From Pseudodesulfovibrio cashew (GTDB lineage Bacteria; Desulfobacterota; Desulfovibrionia; Desulfovibrionales; Desulfovibrionaceae): a stretch of 64,000 nt of DNA. The position numbers were made by a program, and so were the translations under genes. How positions within the stretch are numbered: the first letter of the stretch is position 1; every line of letters begins with the position of its first letter. Under the pieces are notes generated by a model that saw only the letters and a list, made by a program, of their open reading frames with translations, had not been told where the DNA came from and did not search any database. The DNA is taken from NCBI RefSeq assembly GCF_009762795.1, contig NZ_CP046400.1:372001-436000 (forward strand), given 5' to 3'. Shown piece after piece: positions 42,334-51,141 of the stretch.

Positions 42334-45300
42334 CTATCCGTCGTGCAGGAGCGAATCGATGATGTCGTCGATCTCTTCCGCGCCGAAATCATGCTCCCGG
42401 AGAATCTCCCTGTACTTTCTCAATGCCAGGGCCGCCTCCGAAGGCCGTCCGAGCGCCGAAAGGAGATTGTAACGCTGGCGGTGCAGGGTGTCATTGACGG
42501 GCTCCAGGACAAGGGCCATGTCGGCAATGGCCAGCGCCTTTTCCCTCATGTTCGCCTTGATCAATATCTCGAGCCAGTCCCCCAGCGCCCTGAGCAACAT
42601 TCGGGAAAGGGCGTCCGACAGTCCACGCCGATCCATATCCCGCGCCAGGGCGGCACCCAGCCAATGCTCCATACAGGAGAACGCGGCGTGGGCCTGCCAG
42701 GAGCCGCCCTTTTCCGCATACGCGATCCCCTCTTCCGCATAGTGGGCGACCTTTCCGATATCGAACAGGCAATGGAGAAGAGACAGACGCTGCGCCTTGA
42801 GCTGGATATGGCGCTTCACCGCATCCCTGCCGAATACCTTTGTAAGCCTGGACCTCAGCCGGGACAGCATCGTGTCGAATTTCGAGCGGGAGTCGGCGGG
42901 GTCCTCGTCCGGCCACAGTCGGCACTGGACGTCCTGGACGTCCAGCTCGTGTCCAGGTTCCACGGCGAGCATGGCTATGATCTCTCTCCAAGCCGGAGAC
43001 AGGCTTCTCCCCGATATGGCCTCATCGCCCAGGACGAGCTTCGTGCCCGCCAAAACATGAACGTGCATAAAGGGGACAAGCGTCCCGTCGTCAAGGATAT
43101 CCGATGCCAACCGCTCTCGCGCCAAGCCGCGTGCGAAACCGGCATGAATCCCTTCCCGCACGGCAAAGGAGAGCACTGGCCGCATGACGCGGGGCGACCA
43201 CCCGAAGAAATACCGGTTGCCGCACTGACGCATCCTGCCGAGCATGAGCCGAGTCAATTCCCGCGCCTTGTCCGTCTCGCCGTTGCGCAAATACAGTGCC
43301 GCCAGATAGGACTGCGCCACCTTGCCCTGATACGGCTCCAACGCTCCGTCCAGGACCTTGCCGGACCGATGGACGAGCCGCGTGGCGGGACGTTCCCTGC
43401 CCGCCAGCGAGAGCGCGCACGCCGACAGACTCAGCGTCAGGTGCACGAAGTATGGCCCGCCCGCATTGGAACGGATACGCAACGCCCTGCGCATGCTCCT
43501 TTCCATGGCATCCCATCGCCCGAGATGGGCGTGCGCCATCATCTCGTAATGAAGCAGCTGGCTGACAATGTGCGGTGAAAGCGCGTCTTGATCGGCGAGG
43601 GTCCGTTCGCACAATGTCACCATCTCCTCATGCCGCTCCTCGCTGAGCAGGACGTCCAGATCCCAGACGTCGAGAAAAACGCCGAGATACGAATTCCGCA
43701 GTACGTCTTTCCATTCCCGACGCAGCTCGGCGCTCAGCAGCTTGTATTCCGTCACGCGGCCCGCCATAAGCAGATAATTCACTTCGATGATGGAGGTGGA
43801 GAACCTCGTGGCAAAGCTGAGCCATTGCGAATTGCTCTGCACGAAATAGGGCGACAGGAGTTCGAGCGCAGCTTCCACATCCCCTTTTAGCGCCAGAATC
43901 AGGGTATATACGATTGTGGCCCATATTTTCGACGTGTCTCCATGAGGGGTCAGCTCGTCTGAAATGCGGGCATATTCCCTGCCGGTTTCGAAATCACCGC
44001 GATAATGAGCCATGCCCACGGCTATGGCCTGGGCGCAGGAAACGACGATGGGAGCAGGCAGTCCGCCGCGCAACGCCTCGAAGAGAAGGATCGCCCTCTC
44101 CAGTAGTTGGTTGTTCCGCTCGAACGCCCCGCTGATAAGAAACTGGAAGTTCAGCAGGCTGCATGAGGCCAACAACTCGCCGAAGCCGTCATCCTCACCC
44201 CGAAACAAATCAATGGCGCGCCGCAACGCAGGCTCGCACCGGGCCGGGTCCAGCAACATGCGGGTCACGCCATAGGCGAAACTCAGCCAAGGCGTCGCCT
44301 TCACTATATCATCAGGCACCGCATCCAGGACCGTCATCAGGAGATGGTGATGATTAAGGGCGAGCAGCGGGAGACAATGCGTTCGCATGGCCTCTGCCAT
44401 GCGCGGCCAGTCCTCCGCCTGGGTGTAATACAGCAGCCCCTCCTTTTCCCTGTCGTTGGCGATACACCAATCGCCAACGCGGGACAGGAACTCCGCCCTT
44501 TCCTGATCCGTCAGCAGATCGTCGGCCTGCCTGGCGAGATATTCCTGAAAGATGTGATGAAGCCTGAAGACCTTCGCGCCTTCGCCTTTCAAGACCCGGA
44601 CGAAACAGTTCTTGTCTACCAGCTCGTTGATCCAGGCCACAACAGCCGGATCGACGTTGGACCGGAGCAGGGCCTCCGGCAGTTCCTCAAGAAGCGCCAG
44701 CCGCGCCATCTCCCGGTATTCCGCCGGAGTCAGGGAGGGGAGCAGCAGCTCATCAAAATAAAAACCGAGAGAGGCGGTATCCGCATGCACCAGTCGCCGG
44801 ATGGTCCCCGACGTGTGCAGCAGCTTGAGGCCGGATATCCAGCCCTCGGTGGCCTCATACAATTGCCGGATCTTTTTCGTGCCCGCCGGTTCGCCCAGGA
44901 CATCATTGTAGAGCAAGGCTATTTCCTCGCGGGAAAACGCGAGAAGGGATTTGTCTATCTGCATCAGCTCGGAGGAGGGGAAAAGCGGCTTCCCGTCCAT
45001 GGCCAACGGATAGCGTGAGATAAAGATGAACTTGACGAAAGAGGGGGTGGTTTCAACCAGTGCCTTCAGCAAATCCAGCGTATGATCGCCACTCTTCAGC
45101 AGATGCACATCGTCAAAGACAAGAATGACTGGCCGCGCTGATTTCTCGAGAGCTCCCCCCAGGCTGGCCGACGCGATCCCCACGAACTCCGGGTTTACCA
45201 GTTGCTGTTGCAGCGCCTCGGACAGGGCGTCCGAAGAAAACCCGGAAAGCGTGGTAGACAGGCCATGGAGCACCTTCTCGAACAGGAGCCGGGGGGAATT

Positions 45301-45477
45301 GGTGGCGCTGGAGCATGTCGTCCAGGCGAAAGGGGTTCGGGAGGCCTCGTCGAACTGCGTGGCCAGGACAGTCTTCCCCTGCCCCGCCTGGGCCTGGACA
45401 AGAAGGATCCTGTAATCCGATCTTTCAAAGAGATCGCAGTGGGAGAGAGCTTCGCGGCGGCGGATGAGTTGGGACAT
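42334..45477 (-). CDS. Large STAND-type ATPase regulator (MalT-like with BTAD domain)
   Basis: A 1047-residue protein. It begins with a STAND NTPase module: AQAGQGKT (residues 29-36) as in MalT, Walker B VILVFDDVH, ISRYP, and a winged-helix part near 240-330. A long TPR-like region (about 400-790) follows. Near 800-880 there is an OmpR-type winged helix (SLSPAWREIIAMLAVEPG..L...V...LWPDEDP) and then a BTAD-like helical tail. This is the SARP/MalT type of signal-integrating activator, which oligomerises on ATP binding. Ligand and targets are unknown; the divergent gene at 45727 is a candidate target. Confidence 0.85.
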   Translation of the reverse strand: MSQLIRRREALSHCDLFERSDYRILLVQAQAGQGKTVLATQFDEASRTPFAWTTCSSATNSPRLLFEKVLHGLSTTLSGFSSDALSEALQQQLVNPEFVGIASASLGGALEKSARPVILVFDDVHLLKSGDHTLDLLKALVETTPSFVKFIFISRYPLAMDGKPLFPSSELMQIDKSLLAFSREEIALLYNDVLGEPAGTKKIRQLYEATEGWISGLKLLHTSGTIRRLVHADTASLGFYFDELLLPSLTPAEYREMARLALLEELPEALLRSNVDPAVVAWINELVDKNCFVRVLKGEGAKVFRLHHIFQEYLARQADDLLTDQERAEFLSRVGDWCIANDREKEGLLYYTQAEDWPRMAEAMRTHCLPLLALNHHHLLMTVLDAVPDDIVKATPWLSFAYGVTRMLLDPARCEPALRRAIDLFRGEDDGFGELLASCSLLNFQFLISGAFERNNQLLERAILLFEALRGGLPAPIVVSCAQAIAVGMAHYRGDFETGREYARISDELTPHGDTSKIWATIVYTLILALKGDVEAALELLSPYFVQSNSQWLSFATRFSTSIIEVNYLLMAGRVTEYKLLSAELRREWKDVLRNSYLGVFLDVWDLDVLLSEERHEEMVTLCERTLADQDALSPHIVSQLLHYEMMAHAHLGRWDAMERSMRRALRIRSNAGGPYFVHLTLSLSACALSLAGRERPATRLVHRSGKVLDGALEPYQGKVAQSYLAALYLRNGETDKARELTRLMLGRMRQCGNRYFFGWSPRVMRPVLSFAVREGIHAGFARGLARERLASDILDDGTLVPFMHVHVLAGTKLVLGDEAISGRSLSPAWREIIAMLAVEPGHELDVQDVQCRLWPDEDPADSRSKFDTMLSRLRSRLTKVFGRDAVKRHIQLKAQRLSLLHCLFDIGKVAHYAEEGIAYAEKGGSWQAHAAFSCMEHWLGAALARDMDRRGLSDALSRMLLRALGDWLEILIKANMREKALAIADMALVLEPVNDTLHRQRYNLLSALGRPSEAALALRKYREILREHDFGAEEIDDIIDSLLHDG

Positions 45478-45726
45478 GATCTGATTGGGCTTGCTGGCGT
45501 CGTTGGCGCAAGCCGAAAGCTACCTCCGGCCCCTTGATCTGTCTAGTTATTATCAACACCCCGGTCAGCGTTAGTTTTTTGTAAGACCGCCCCGGTATGC
45601 TGCCGAATATTCGGGCAAGCCCCTCTCGCCATGGATCCCGGCGGAAGCAATTCGGCCACCAGGATGTCGGGAAACGGTTTGCCATGGTTTACGGTTTTCA
45701 ATCCACAACCAGAAGAGTTACCGACC

Positions 45727-46188
45727 ATGTTCCCTGCACGCATGACCACTGAAAAGTTTCACGCAACACCTCTTGAAGACGACAAGATCTGGCAATACAC
45801 CATTGTGGAGCACCAGGGCTTCATCCGTTTCATCGCCCAGGACTACCCCCGTGACAACAAGGATATAGGAGCGCTCTCCAAATACATCATCCTGGCCGCA
45901 TGGGTCAGGGACAACTGGCGCATCCTGTTGGACACACGCTCCTTTCCGCCCAAGGTGAACTCAGAGCTTCTGCTGGAGCTCCTGGCCACGCTGAACCTGC
46001 CCCACTACCTGGCTATGGGGTTGAAAATAGCCATGCTGACCCCGGACACGCGACTGCTTGACGTCAACAATCTGAAAACCGACAACTTGAGCCACCGCTC
46101 CTTCACCAACGAAGCGATGGCACAGGCCTGGCTTCTGGGAAAGACTGGCAACCAAGGCGCGCCTTCAGTGACTCCGGCACGCCTCTGA
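45727..46188 (+). CDS. SpoIIAA/STAS-like protein
   Basis: A 153-residue protein. It reads like a STAS-type (SpoIIAA-like) single domain: a beta-strand FIRFIAQDY, then helices, and a strand VRDNWRILLDTRSF, with a KIAMLTPD strand near the end. No phospho-acceptor Ser is clear. It is divergent from the STAND regulator gene. The start ATG 45727 has a weak AAGAG site; the upstream frame is longer but less likely. Assignment by pattern only. Confidence 0.5.
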   Translation: MFPARMTTEKFHATPLEDDKIWQYTIVEHQGFIRFIAQDYPRDNKDIGALSKYIILAAWVRDNWRILLDTRSFPPKVNSELLLELLATLNLPHYLAMGLKIAMLTPDTRLLDVNNLKTDNLSHRSFTNEAMAQAWLLGKTGNQGAPSVTPARL

Positions 46189-46235
46189 ATCCACCCCGCT
46201 TCCATACAGGCGGTGCCGCAAGGCCAAATAAAACA

Positions 46236-46275
46236 TGAAAAAAGGGGCAACAAGCCGTGACTTGATGCCCCTTTG
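46236..46275 (-). terminator. Terminator of the phnA-like gene
   Basis: Stem AAAGGGGCA/TGCCCCTTT, 9 bp, and, in the minus direction, a following TTTTTT run. It lies 30 bp after the stop of the minus-strand gene at 46304 and also ends the plus-strand gene at 45727. Confidence 0.8.
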
Positions 46276-46303
46276 TCTTCTCGGTTCGGTTCAGCCCCGT
46301 TGA

Positions 46304-46639
46304 TCAGCCCTTCTTGACGACCGACGTCTTCAGCATCATAGCGCCGAATCCGGGGATCTTGCAGGAGATGTCATGAACGCCGTCCTCGGGCTCCACGAGC
46401 CTGATGTTCTTGACCTTGGTCCCCTTTTTGATGGGAGCGGACGCGCCCTTCACCTTGAGGTCCTGCATGACGATGACGGTGTCGCCGTCGACCAGGACAT
46501 TGCCGTTGGCGTCCTTGTAGACTCTCTCTTCAGCCTCTTCGGCCTGAAATTCGAAACCACACTCCGGGCAGATGAGAATGCTGCCGTCGGAATACACGTA
46601 TTCACAGTTGCACTGCGGACAATTCGGTAAATTTTCCAT
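46304..46639 (-). CDS. yjdM: PhnA/YjdM family protein
   Basis: A 111-residue protein that fits PhnA/YjdM in full: an N-terminal zinc ribbon (CPQC...CPECGFEF), then the compact C-terminal domain with DGDTV.VM.DLKVKG and [13 protein letters not shown]. YjdM was annotated as alkylphosphonate-related but its function is unsettled. No phosphonate genes are nearby. Standalone gene. Confidence 0.9.
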   Translation of the reverse strand: MENLPNCPQCNCEYVYSDGSILICPECGFEFQAEEAEERVYKDANGNVLVDGDTVIVMQDLKVKGASAPIKKGTKVKNIRLVEPEDGVHDISCKIPGFGAMMLKTSVVKKG

Positions 46640-47017
46640 AACTTCCCAATTGGTTGATTTTCGGGCACCCCTCCAACCGAAGGGATTGGTCCATCATCAT
46701 ATCGGCGATCAGATCACAAAAAAACCGAATGGGCCACTCATTATTTTCATATTTAAAACCAAATGGTTAAACCCTGAACACTCTTAATCTGAAAGAGTTT
46801 TCAAAATAAACCTTTACTTCAGACAAAAAATGTTTGACAAGGAGGCCTCAGCGTGACTGGACGCATGACTACTTCTTAGCCCCAATTGGGCAACTAACGT
46901 TCCACGTCAGTCGAAGATTTACTCTCCGTACCAGAGCCATCCGATTACCACCTGAAAGCTTCAGGTTCGATTGCCGTCGCGCGCAGTCGTCATCACTTCT
47001 TTTCACCCAAGGCTTTT
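46640..47017. other. 378-bp leader region of the DEAD-box gene
   Basis: The left half is AT-rich with several A and T runs, and contains an AACCAAATGGTT palindrome. A short leader peptide candidate at 46853-46879 is described separately. About 140 bp lie between it and the helicase start. Long, translated or structured leaders are typical of cold-shock genes. Confidence 0.5.
46853..46879 (+). CDS. Candidate leader peptide (8 residues)
   Basis: GTG at 46853 begins an 8-codon frame ending in TAG (peptide VTGRMTTS). It is preceded at seven bases by AAGGAGG, the best ribosome site of the region. It is 140 bp ahead of the DEAD-box helicase. It could be a translated leader that controls the helicase, or chance. 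Confidence 0.35.
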   Translation: MTGRMTTS

Positions 47018-48244
47018 ATGACCTTTTCCTCTTTTTCCTTTGACAAGCGTATCGACGCCTGTGTCAAAGCTTGCGGCTATGAATCACCAACCCCCATCCA
47101 ACGCCAAGCCATCCCGCTGATCCTCCAGGGTCACGACGTATTGGGCCTGGCTCAGACGGGAACCGGTAAAACCGCCGCCTTTGCGTTGCCCATATTGCAA
47201 CGCCTCATTTCCAGCCGATCCCCCCGCAACGCTTCGAAAGTTCTCGTGCTTGCTCCGACAAGGGAATTGGCGCTCCAGATCAATGAGAACTTCACTGCTC
47301 TCTCCCGCGATATGGGCATACGCAGCTGCATCGTGATCGGCGGAGTCGGCATGGAGCCGCAGATCAGGGCCTGCAAGTCTTCTCAGATCATTGTTGCCTG
47401 TCCGGGAAGACTCGTCAGGCTCATTGCGAGAAATGCAGTCCACCTCAATGCGATCGACACCCTGGTGCTCGATGAAGCGGACCGGATGCTCGACATGGGC
47501 TTCCTGCCCGACATCAAGCGAGTCCTGGCGAAGCTTCCGGCCAAAAGACAGAACCTGCTCTTTTCCGCAACCATGCCCAAATCCATTCGCAGCTTTGCCG
47601 ATCGCATCCTCAACAATCCCAAAACGGTCAAGATCGACACGGCGACACCGGTAGCCAGCATCGAGCACACGTTCTACTCGACGCACAACAAGAATAAAGC
47701 AGCCCTGCTCGAAGACCTTATCAAGCGCTCCGAGCACCAGAGCATGCTCATCTTCACCCGCACCAAGCACAAGGCGAAAAACCTGTCACGCAAGCTGTCC
47801 CAAATCGGCCACGACAGCACATTCCTGCAAGGGAACATGAGCCAGGGCCAGCGGGAAAAGGCACTGAACGGTTTTCGTACGGGCCAATTCTCGATCATGG
47901 TCGCCACGGACATCGCCGCACGGGGAATCGACTGCGACCGCATAACGCATGTCATCAATTATGATATGCCGGACACCGTCGAGACCTATACTCACCGCAT
48001 AGGCAGGACCGGCCGGGCAGGCAGAGCCGGCAATGCCATCAGTCTGGTGACTCAGGATGATGCCGACCAAATGAGGGCACTCCAGCGGATGCTGAAAATC
48101 TCCATCGAACAGCCTGCATGCGCTGGCGTGGATGGAGCTGAAACAAGATTCGACGAAAAGAGCGCTGCCCCTCAACATAAGAAGCCGAAGAACCGCTATC
48201 GTGGACAGAGACGTAAATCCCAAAGACGTCCCGAAGCGGCTTAA
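47018..48244 (+). CDS. DEAD-box RNA helicase (RhlE/DeaD type)
   Basis: A 408-residue protein with the Q motif (FDKRI), Walker A AQTGTGKT (residues 45-52), PTRELALQ, DEADRMLD (Asp152), SATMP, and the C-terminal HRIGRTGRAG of motif VI. A basic tail (about 370-408) probably binds RNA, as in RhlE. It unwinds structured RNA, perhaps in the cold. The RRM gene follows 125 bp on, with no terminator between them, so they may be one unit. Confidence 0.93.
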   Translation: MTFSSFSFDKRIDACVKACGYESPTPIQRQAIPLILQGHDVLGLAQTGTGKTAAFALPILQRLISSRSPRNASKVLVLAPTRELALQINENFTALSRDMGIRSCIVIGGVGMEPQIRACKSSQIIVACPGRLVRLIARNAVHLNAIDTLVLDEADRMLDMGFLPDIKRVLAKLPAKRQNLLFSATMPKSIRSFADRILNNPKTVKIDTATPVASIEHTFYSTHNKNKAALLEDLIKRSEHQSMLIFTRTKHKAKNLSRKLSQIGHDSTFLQGNMSQGQREKALNGFRTGQFSIMVATDIAARGIDCDRITHVINYDMPDTVETYTHRIGRTGRAGRAGNAISLVTQDDADQMRALQRMLKISIEQPACAGVDGAETRFDEKSAAPQHKKPKNRYRGQRRKSQRRPEAA

Positions 48245-48369
48245 ACATATACATGGTTTTCCGGCAATCCGGACAACCTGGTCGATTTTTCAAGACAACT
48301 AGAGCATTCCATTTAACGCCGACGTCACCATCTCAGAGTGGCGGGCACAATACTCACTAGGGAGAAACA

Positions 48370-48636
48370 ATGTCTAAGAACTTATATGTAGGAAATCTGG
48401 CTTGGTCCACGACGGAAGATGAAGTACGCAGCGCCTTTGAGGCATATGGCGAAGTCACCTCCGTCAAACTCATCGAAGACCGCGAGACCGGTCGTCCCCG
48501 CGGCTTCGGATTCGTCGAAATGAGCGACGACAGCGCTGCTCGCGACGCTATCGAAGCCCTGGACGGAAAGGACCTGGGCGGTCGCAACCTCAAGGTCAAC
48601 GAAGCCAAGCCCCGCGTCGAGCGGCCGCGCTGGTAG
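48370..48636 (+). CDS. RRM-type RNA-binding protein
   Basis: An 88-residue single RRM with RNP2 LYVGNL and RNP1 RGFGFVEM, beta-alpha-beta-beta-alpha-beta order, and a short basic tail. Such proteins occur widely in Desulfovibrionaceae and cyanobacteria. It starts at ATG after AGGGAGAAA. Together with the helicase it suggests an RNA-remodelling, cold-adaptation pair. Confidence 0.92.
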   Translation: MSKNLYVGNLAWSTTEDEVRSAFEAYGEVTSVKLIEDRETGRPRGFGFVEMSDDSAARDAIEALDGKDLGGRNLKVNEAKPRVERPRW

Positions 48637-48665
48637 CCTCCGTTTTCACATCAGTGAGCATTCTT

Positions 48666-48697
48666 GCCGTCCCTCTCTCGGGAGGGGCGGCTTTTTC
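48666..48697 (+). terminator. Terminator after the RRM gene
   Basis: Stem GCCGTCCCTC/GGGAGGGGCGGC (10 bp, one G-T pair) is followed by TTTTTC. Confidence 0.85.
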
Positions 48698-48738
48698 GTA
48701 TCTTTGCCACGACGGCAAACAAGCCAGGGAGGAAAGCC

Positions 48739-48894
48739 ATGGCCAAACCCAATTACAGCTTCGCCAAGCGTCAAAAAGAGCTGGCCAAAAAAAAGAAGAA
48801 GGAAGAAAAGAGAAAACGCAAACTGGCCAAAAAGGTTGAAACTCCGGAAGCCGAAAACGACACCACCGAACAGGACCCGGATGAAGAGTCATGA
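48739..48894 (+). CDS. Small lysine-rich basic protein
   Basis: A 51-residue protein starting at ATG after AGGGAGGAAAG. Residues 5-30 are very lysine-rich (blocks KRQKELAKKKKK and KRKRKLAKK) and the tail is acidic. It is likely a charged helix that binds nucleic acid or another protein. Such small KKKK proteins are common beside cold-shock genes in deltaproteobacteria. It sits after a terminator and so may have its own promoter. Confidence 0.55.
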   Translation: MAKPNYSFAKRQKELAKKKKKEEKRKRKLAKKVETPEAENDTTEQDPDEES

Positions 48895-48955
48895 ACTTCC
48901 CCTCCCTCCTTCTGGAATCCATGCAACACTCGCGTGGATTAGCCCCAAAGCCCAA

Positions 48956-49003
48956 AAAGAAGAAGGACCTCAAGCCACGTGCTTGAGGTCCTTCTTCTTT
49001 TAC
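48956..49003. terminator. Strong bidirectional terminator
   Basis: A near-perfect stem AAGAAGGACCTCAAGC/GCTTGAGGTCCTTCTT with CACGT loop, A-rich on the left and TTTT on the right. It separates the small basic gene from the convergent gene at 49020. Confidence 0.9.
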
Positions 49004-49019
49004 GCCGGACAGGGGCTTA

Positions 49020-50522
49020 TCACAGCGCCGACTCCTTCAGCTGGACGAGTTTATCCCGTATCATGAGGGCTTCTTCATTGTCCGGGTGCGTGGACAACAG
49101 CGTAGTGACGGTCGCGAGCGCCTGATCGCCATTCTTCTCCTGCAAAAAGAGTTTTGTCCGGTTCAAGAGTGTTTCTTCATCAAGGGGATCGATTTGAAGG
49201 GCGTCATTCAATATCGCATGAGCCTGCTCAAAATCTTTGATGACCATAAAGCATGCGGCCAACTGGTTGAGAGCCTTTATATTCCCGGGGTCCACCGTGG
49301 CCGACTTGGCAAAGCACTCACTTGAGAAAGCGAGCTGATCGAGACCGTGCACGGCCTGCACGCTGAGGCCCGTGAAATACCACAGCCAGGTGTCGTTCTT
49401 TTCCGTTTCAAGGCTTTCCTTCAACAGGATTTCAGACTTTCGGTAATCCCCTGAAAAATATGCTGTGAGGCCATCCGCAAAGCTGCCCCACGCCGGCCGG
49501 AGTTCGAAGGACGCGAAAACTTCCGAAAGGATCTCGCCTTGAAAAGAAGCAGAGGAAAACTCGGGGGCGGTGTAAAAGAGCGTGACAAGAAACCTGTCCT
49601 CAACGAAGAAATTCCACTGTGTGGCGCTGCCACGCACATTCTCAGTGCCCGGGATTGAATACTTGAAGGAATAGAGAAGCACCGGCTTTCCTCCCTTCTG
49701 AGACACCCTCATTTCGCCGAGTTCGAACCCTGCGAACTGCATTGCGAACTGTTCTGAAAGGTTGTTGCCGAGAAGCTCAAGATACGTTTTCTCATCTCCA
49801 CAGGCATTCTCGGCATAGCTTAGATCAACCCCTAAAAAATTGTATTTGATATCGGGGTTCTCAATTTTGACAGAGCTGCTTGATGCCAGAGACGCCCGCC
49901 ATGTGTCAGGCATCTTCACGTTGAAAGCCGGCTCCAGGTTGGAGGCGCCCTCCAGAGCCACAACCAGATCTACAGCGGCATAAGAAGATGCCCGGCGCTC
50001 TACCGCCCCTCCGGGGCTCCCGGTCCCCGGCCGAAAGGAGGCCAGCGCATGCAGCAACGGTTCCCGGTAATCCGGATAATCCAGGGGATAGACGCCGACG
50101 ACAACGACGGTGAATCCATCATATTTCATGAAATAGATTTGGCAGCCCAATGCAATATTATTTTGCCGACCGGAGTATTCCCTTTTCAGGGCTCGCACCC
50201 CCGTCCCGGGATAATCATGAAATCCCGAGGAGTTTCGATCTGTCATGTAGGGGATTCCACGGCCCTTGGCAGCGGCTTCCCATTGGTCCGCCAGCACCAT
50301 AAGCGTGTCGGGAGACTCCTTGCCGTAATACACTTCGATCATGGAGTTGTTGCCCGGATCGGTTATCTGACGAAGCATGTCCCTGCCCAGCCCCTTGTTA
50401 TCCTTCCAACCGCTTGGCACATGCAAGGTGTAGGAGGGATAATCCGCTGCGATGACCGGATTGCCCATGGCAAGGAGAGTGACGGCAACGATAGCCAAAA
50501 ATGACAGTTGTAATTTCTTCAT
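49020..50522 (-). CDS. Secreted TPR protein with a local N-terminal domain
   Basis: A 500-residue protein with a signal peptide (ending near VIAA, residue 27). The first domain (about 30-170) is homologous to the N-terminal domain of the gene at 51142: W.DN.....D.L.......IE.Y near its start, then Y.G..NN and a closing HA...W/F. Then comes a middle domain related to lipocalin-like beta folds (about 195-360), then TPR-type helices (about 380-500) with LN.AAC.. and DP...LL. Start ATG after AGGAT. Probably periplasmic; function unknown. Confidence 0.7.
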   Translation of the reverse strand: MKKLQLSFLAIVAVTLLAMGNPVIAADYPSYTLHVPSGWKDNKGLGRDMLRQITDPGNNSMIEVYYGKESPDTLMVLADQWEAAAKGRGIPYMTDRNSSGFHDYPGTGVRALKREYSGRQNNIALGCQIYFMKYDGFTVVVVGVYPLDYPDYREPLLHALASFRPGTGSPGGAVERRASSYAAVDLVVALEGASNLEPAFNVKMPDTWRASLASSSSVKIENPDIKYNFLGVDLSYAENACGDEKTYLELLGNNLSEQFAMQFAGFELGEMRVSQKGGKPVLLYSFKYSIPGTENVRGSATQWNFFVEDRFLVTLFYTAPEFSSASFQGEILSEVFASFELRPAWGSFADGLTAYFSGDYRKSEILLKESLETEKNDTWLWYFTGLSVQAVHGLDQLAFSSECFAKSATVDPGNIKALNQLAACFMVIKDFEQAHAILNDALQIDPLDEETLLNRTKLFLQEKNGDQALATVTTLLSTHPDNEEALMIRDKLVQLKESAL

Positions 50523-50607
50523 AGTGATCCTGTGATGGGGTAGCACACCATTAAGACTATCTATTTACCAACCTGGCTGAATCAATCCGTATAAAAAATG
50601 AAACTCA

Positions 50608-51027
50608 CTACTCCATGCAAACCGTTTTATAGATGTCGCCATCATCAGATACCGTCACGTAAAACTCATTGAACACAAAGCAATTGTAAAAACCGAATCC
50701 AAGACTTTGGCATTCGATCCTCGTATCCTTCTCTATTCTTTCGGTATCGTAATACCCTTTTTGAACCGTAAAGAGCCATTTATTGAAAAAGGCCTCCGCG
50801 TCGTCCTTGTTGCGGATATTTCTTCCCGACTTGTATAAAGCGCCATCTCCATACTCCCCGAGCCCCACGGCTGGATCCAAGAAGCAATCACAGGCAGGAA
50901 AAGCTTCATGATAACGGGAGCAGAAGTCTTGCTCGTAAATCTTTCTATCCACCGGGTCCTTGTCACACCCCGCGCACAGGAAAGCCGCAAAGAGGCTAAC
51001 CAGGATCAGTACACATTGATTCTTCAT
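50608..51027 (-). CDS. Lipoprotein of unknown function
   Basis: A 139-residue protein starting with MKNQCVLILVSLFAAFLCAGC, a lipoprotein signal with lipobox L-C-A-G-C. The mature part has six or seven cysteines, so a disulfide-rich globular domain is likely. It is acidic, with no recognised motif. It lies between two genes of one exported family (49020 and 51142), which suggests they serve the same envelope process. Confidence 0.6.
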   Translation of the reverse strand: MKNQCVLILVSLFAAFLCAGCDKDPVDRKIYEQDFCSRYHEAFPACDCFLDPAVGLGEYGDGALYKSGRNIRNKDDAEAFFNKWLFTVQKGYYDTERIEKDTRIECQSLGFGFYNCFVFNEFYVTVSDDGDIYKTVCME

Positions 51028-51099
51028 AAGCACCGCCCACAGAGTCACATGACGTTTCAACAAGGCAAGGAGCACACTCCACCACCGGGCCGATGGAAA

Positions 51100-51140
51100 G
51101 AAAAAGCCTCACTGATCACATGAGGACCAGTGAGGCTTCG
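51100..51140 (-). terminator. Terminator of the duplicated-domain gene
   Basis: Stem AAGCCTCACTG/CAGTGAGGCTT, 11 bp, then a T-rich run in the minus direction. It lies directly after the stop codon at 51142. Confidence 0.8.
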
Positions 51141-51141
51141 T

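Noticed and set aside
46834..47043. Frame starting at TTG 46834 before the helicase
   Set aside because: No matching ribosome site; it overlaps the helicase start, and the short GTG frame at 46853 is better placed for translation.
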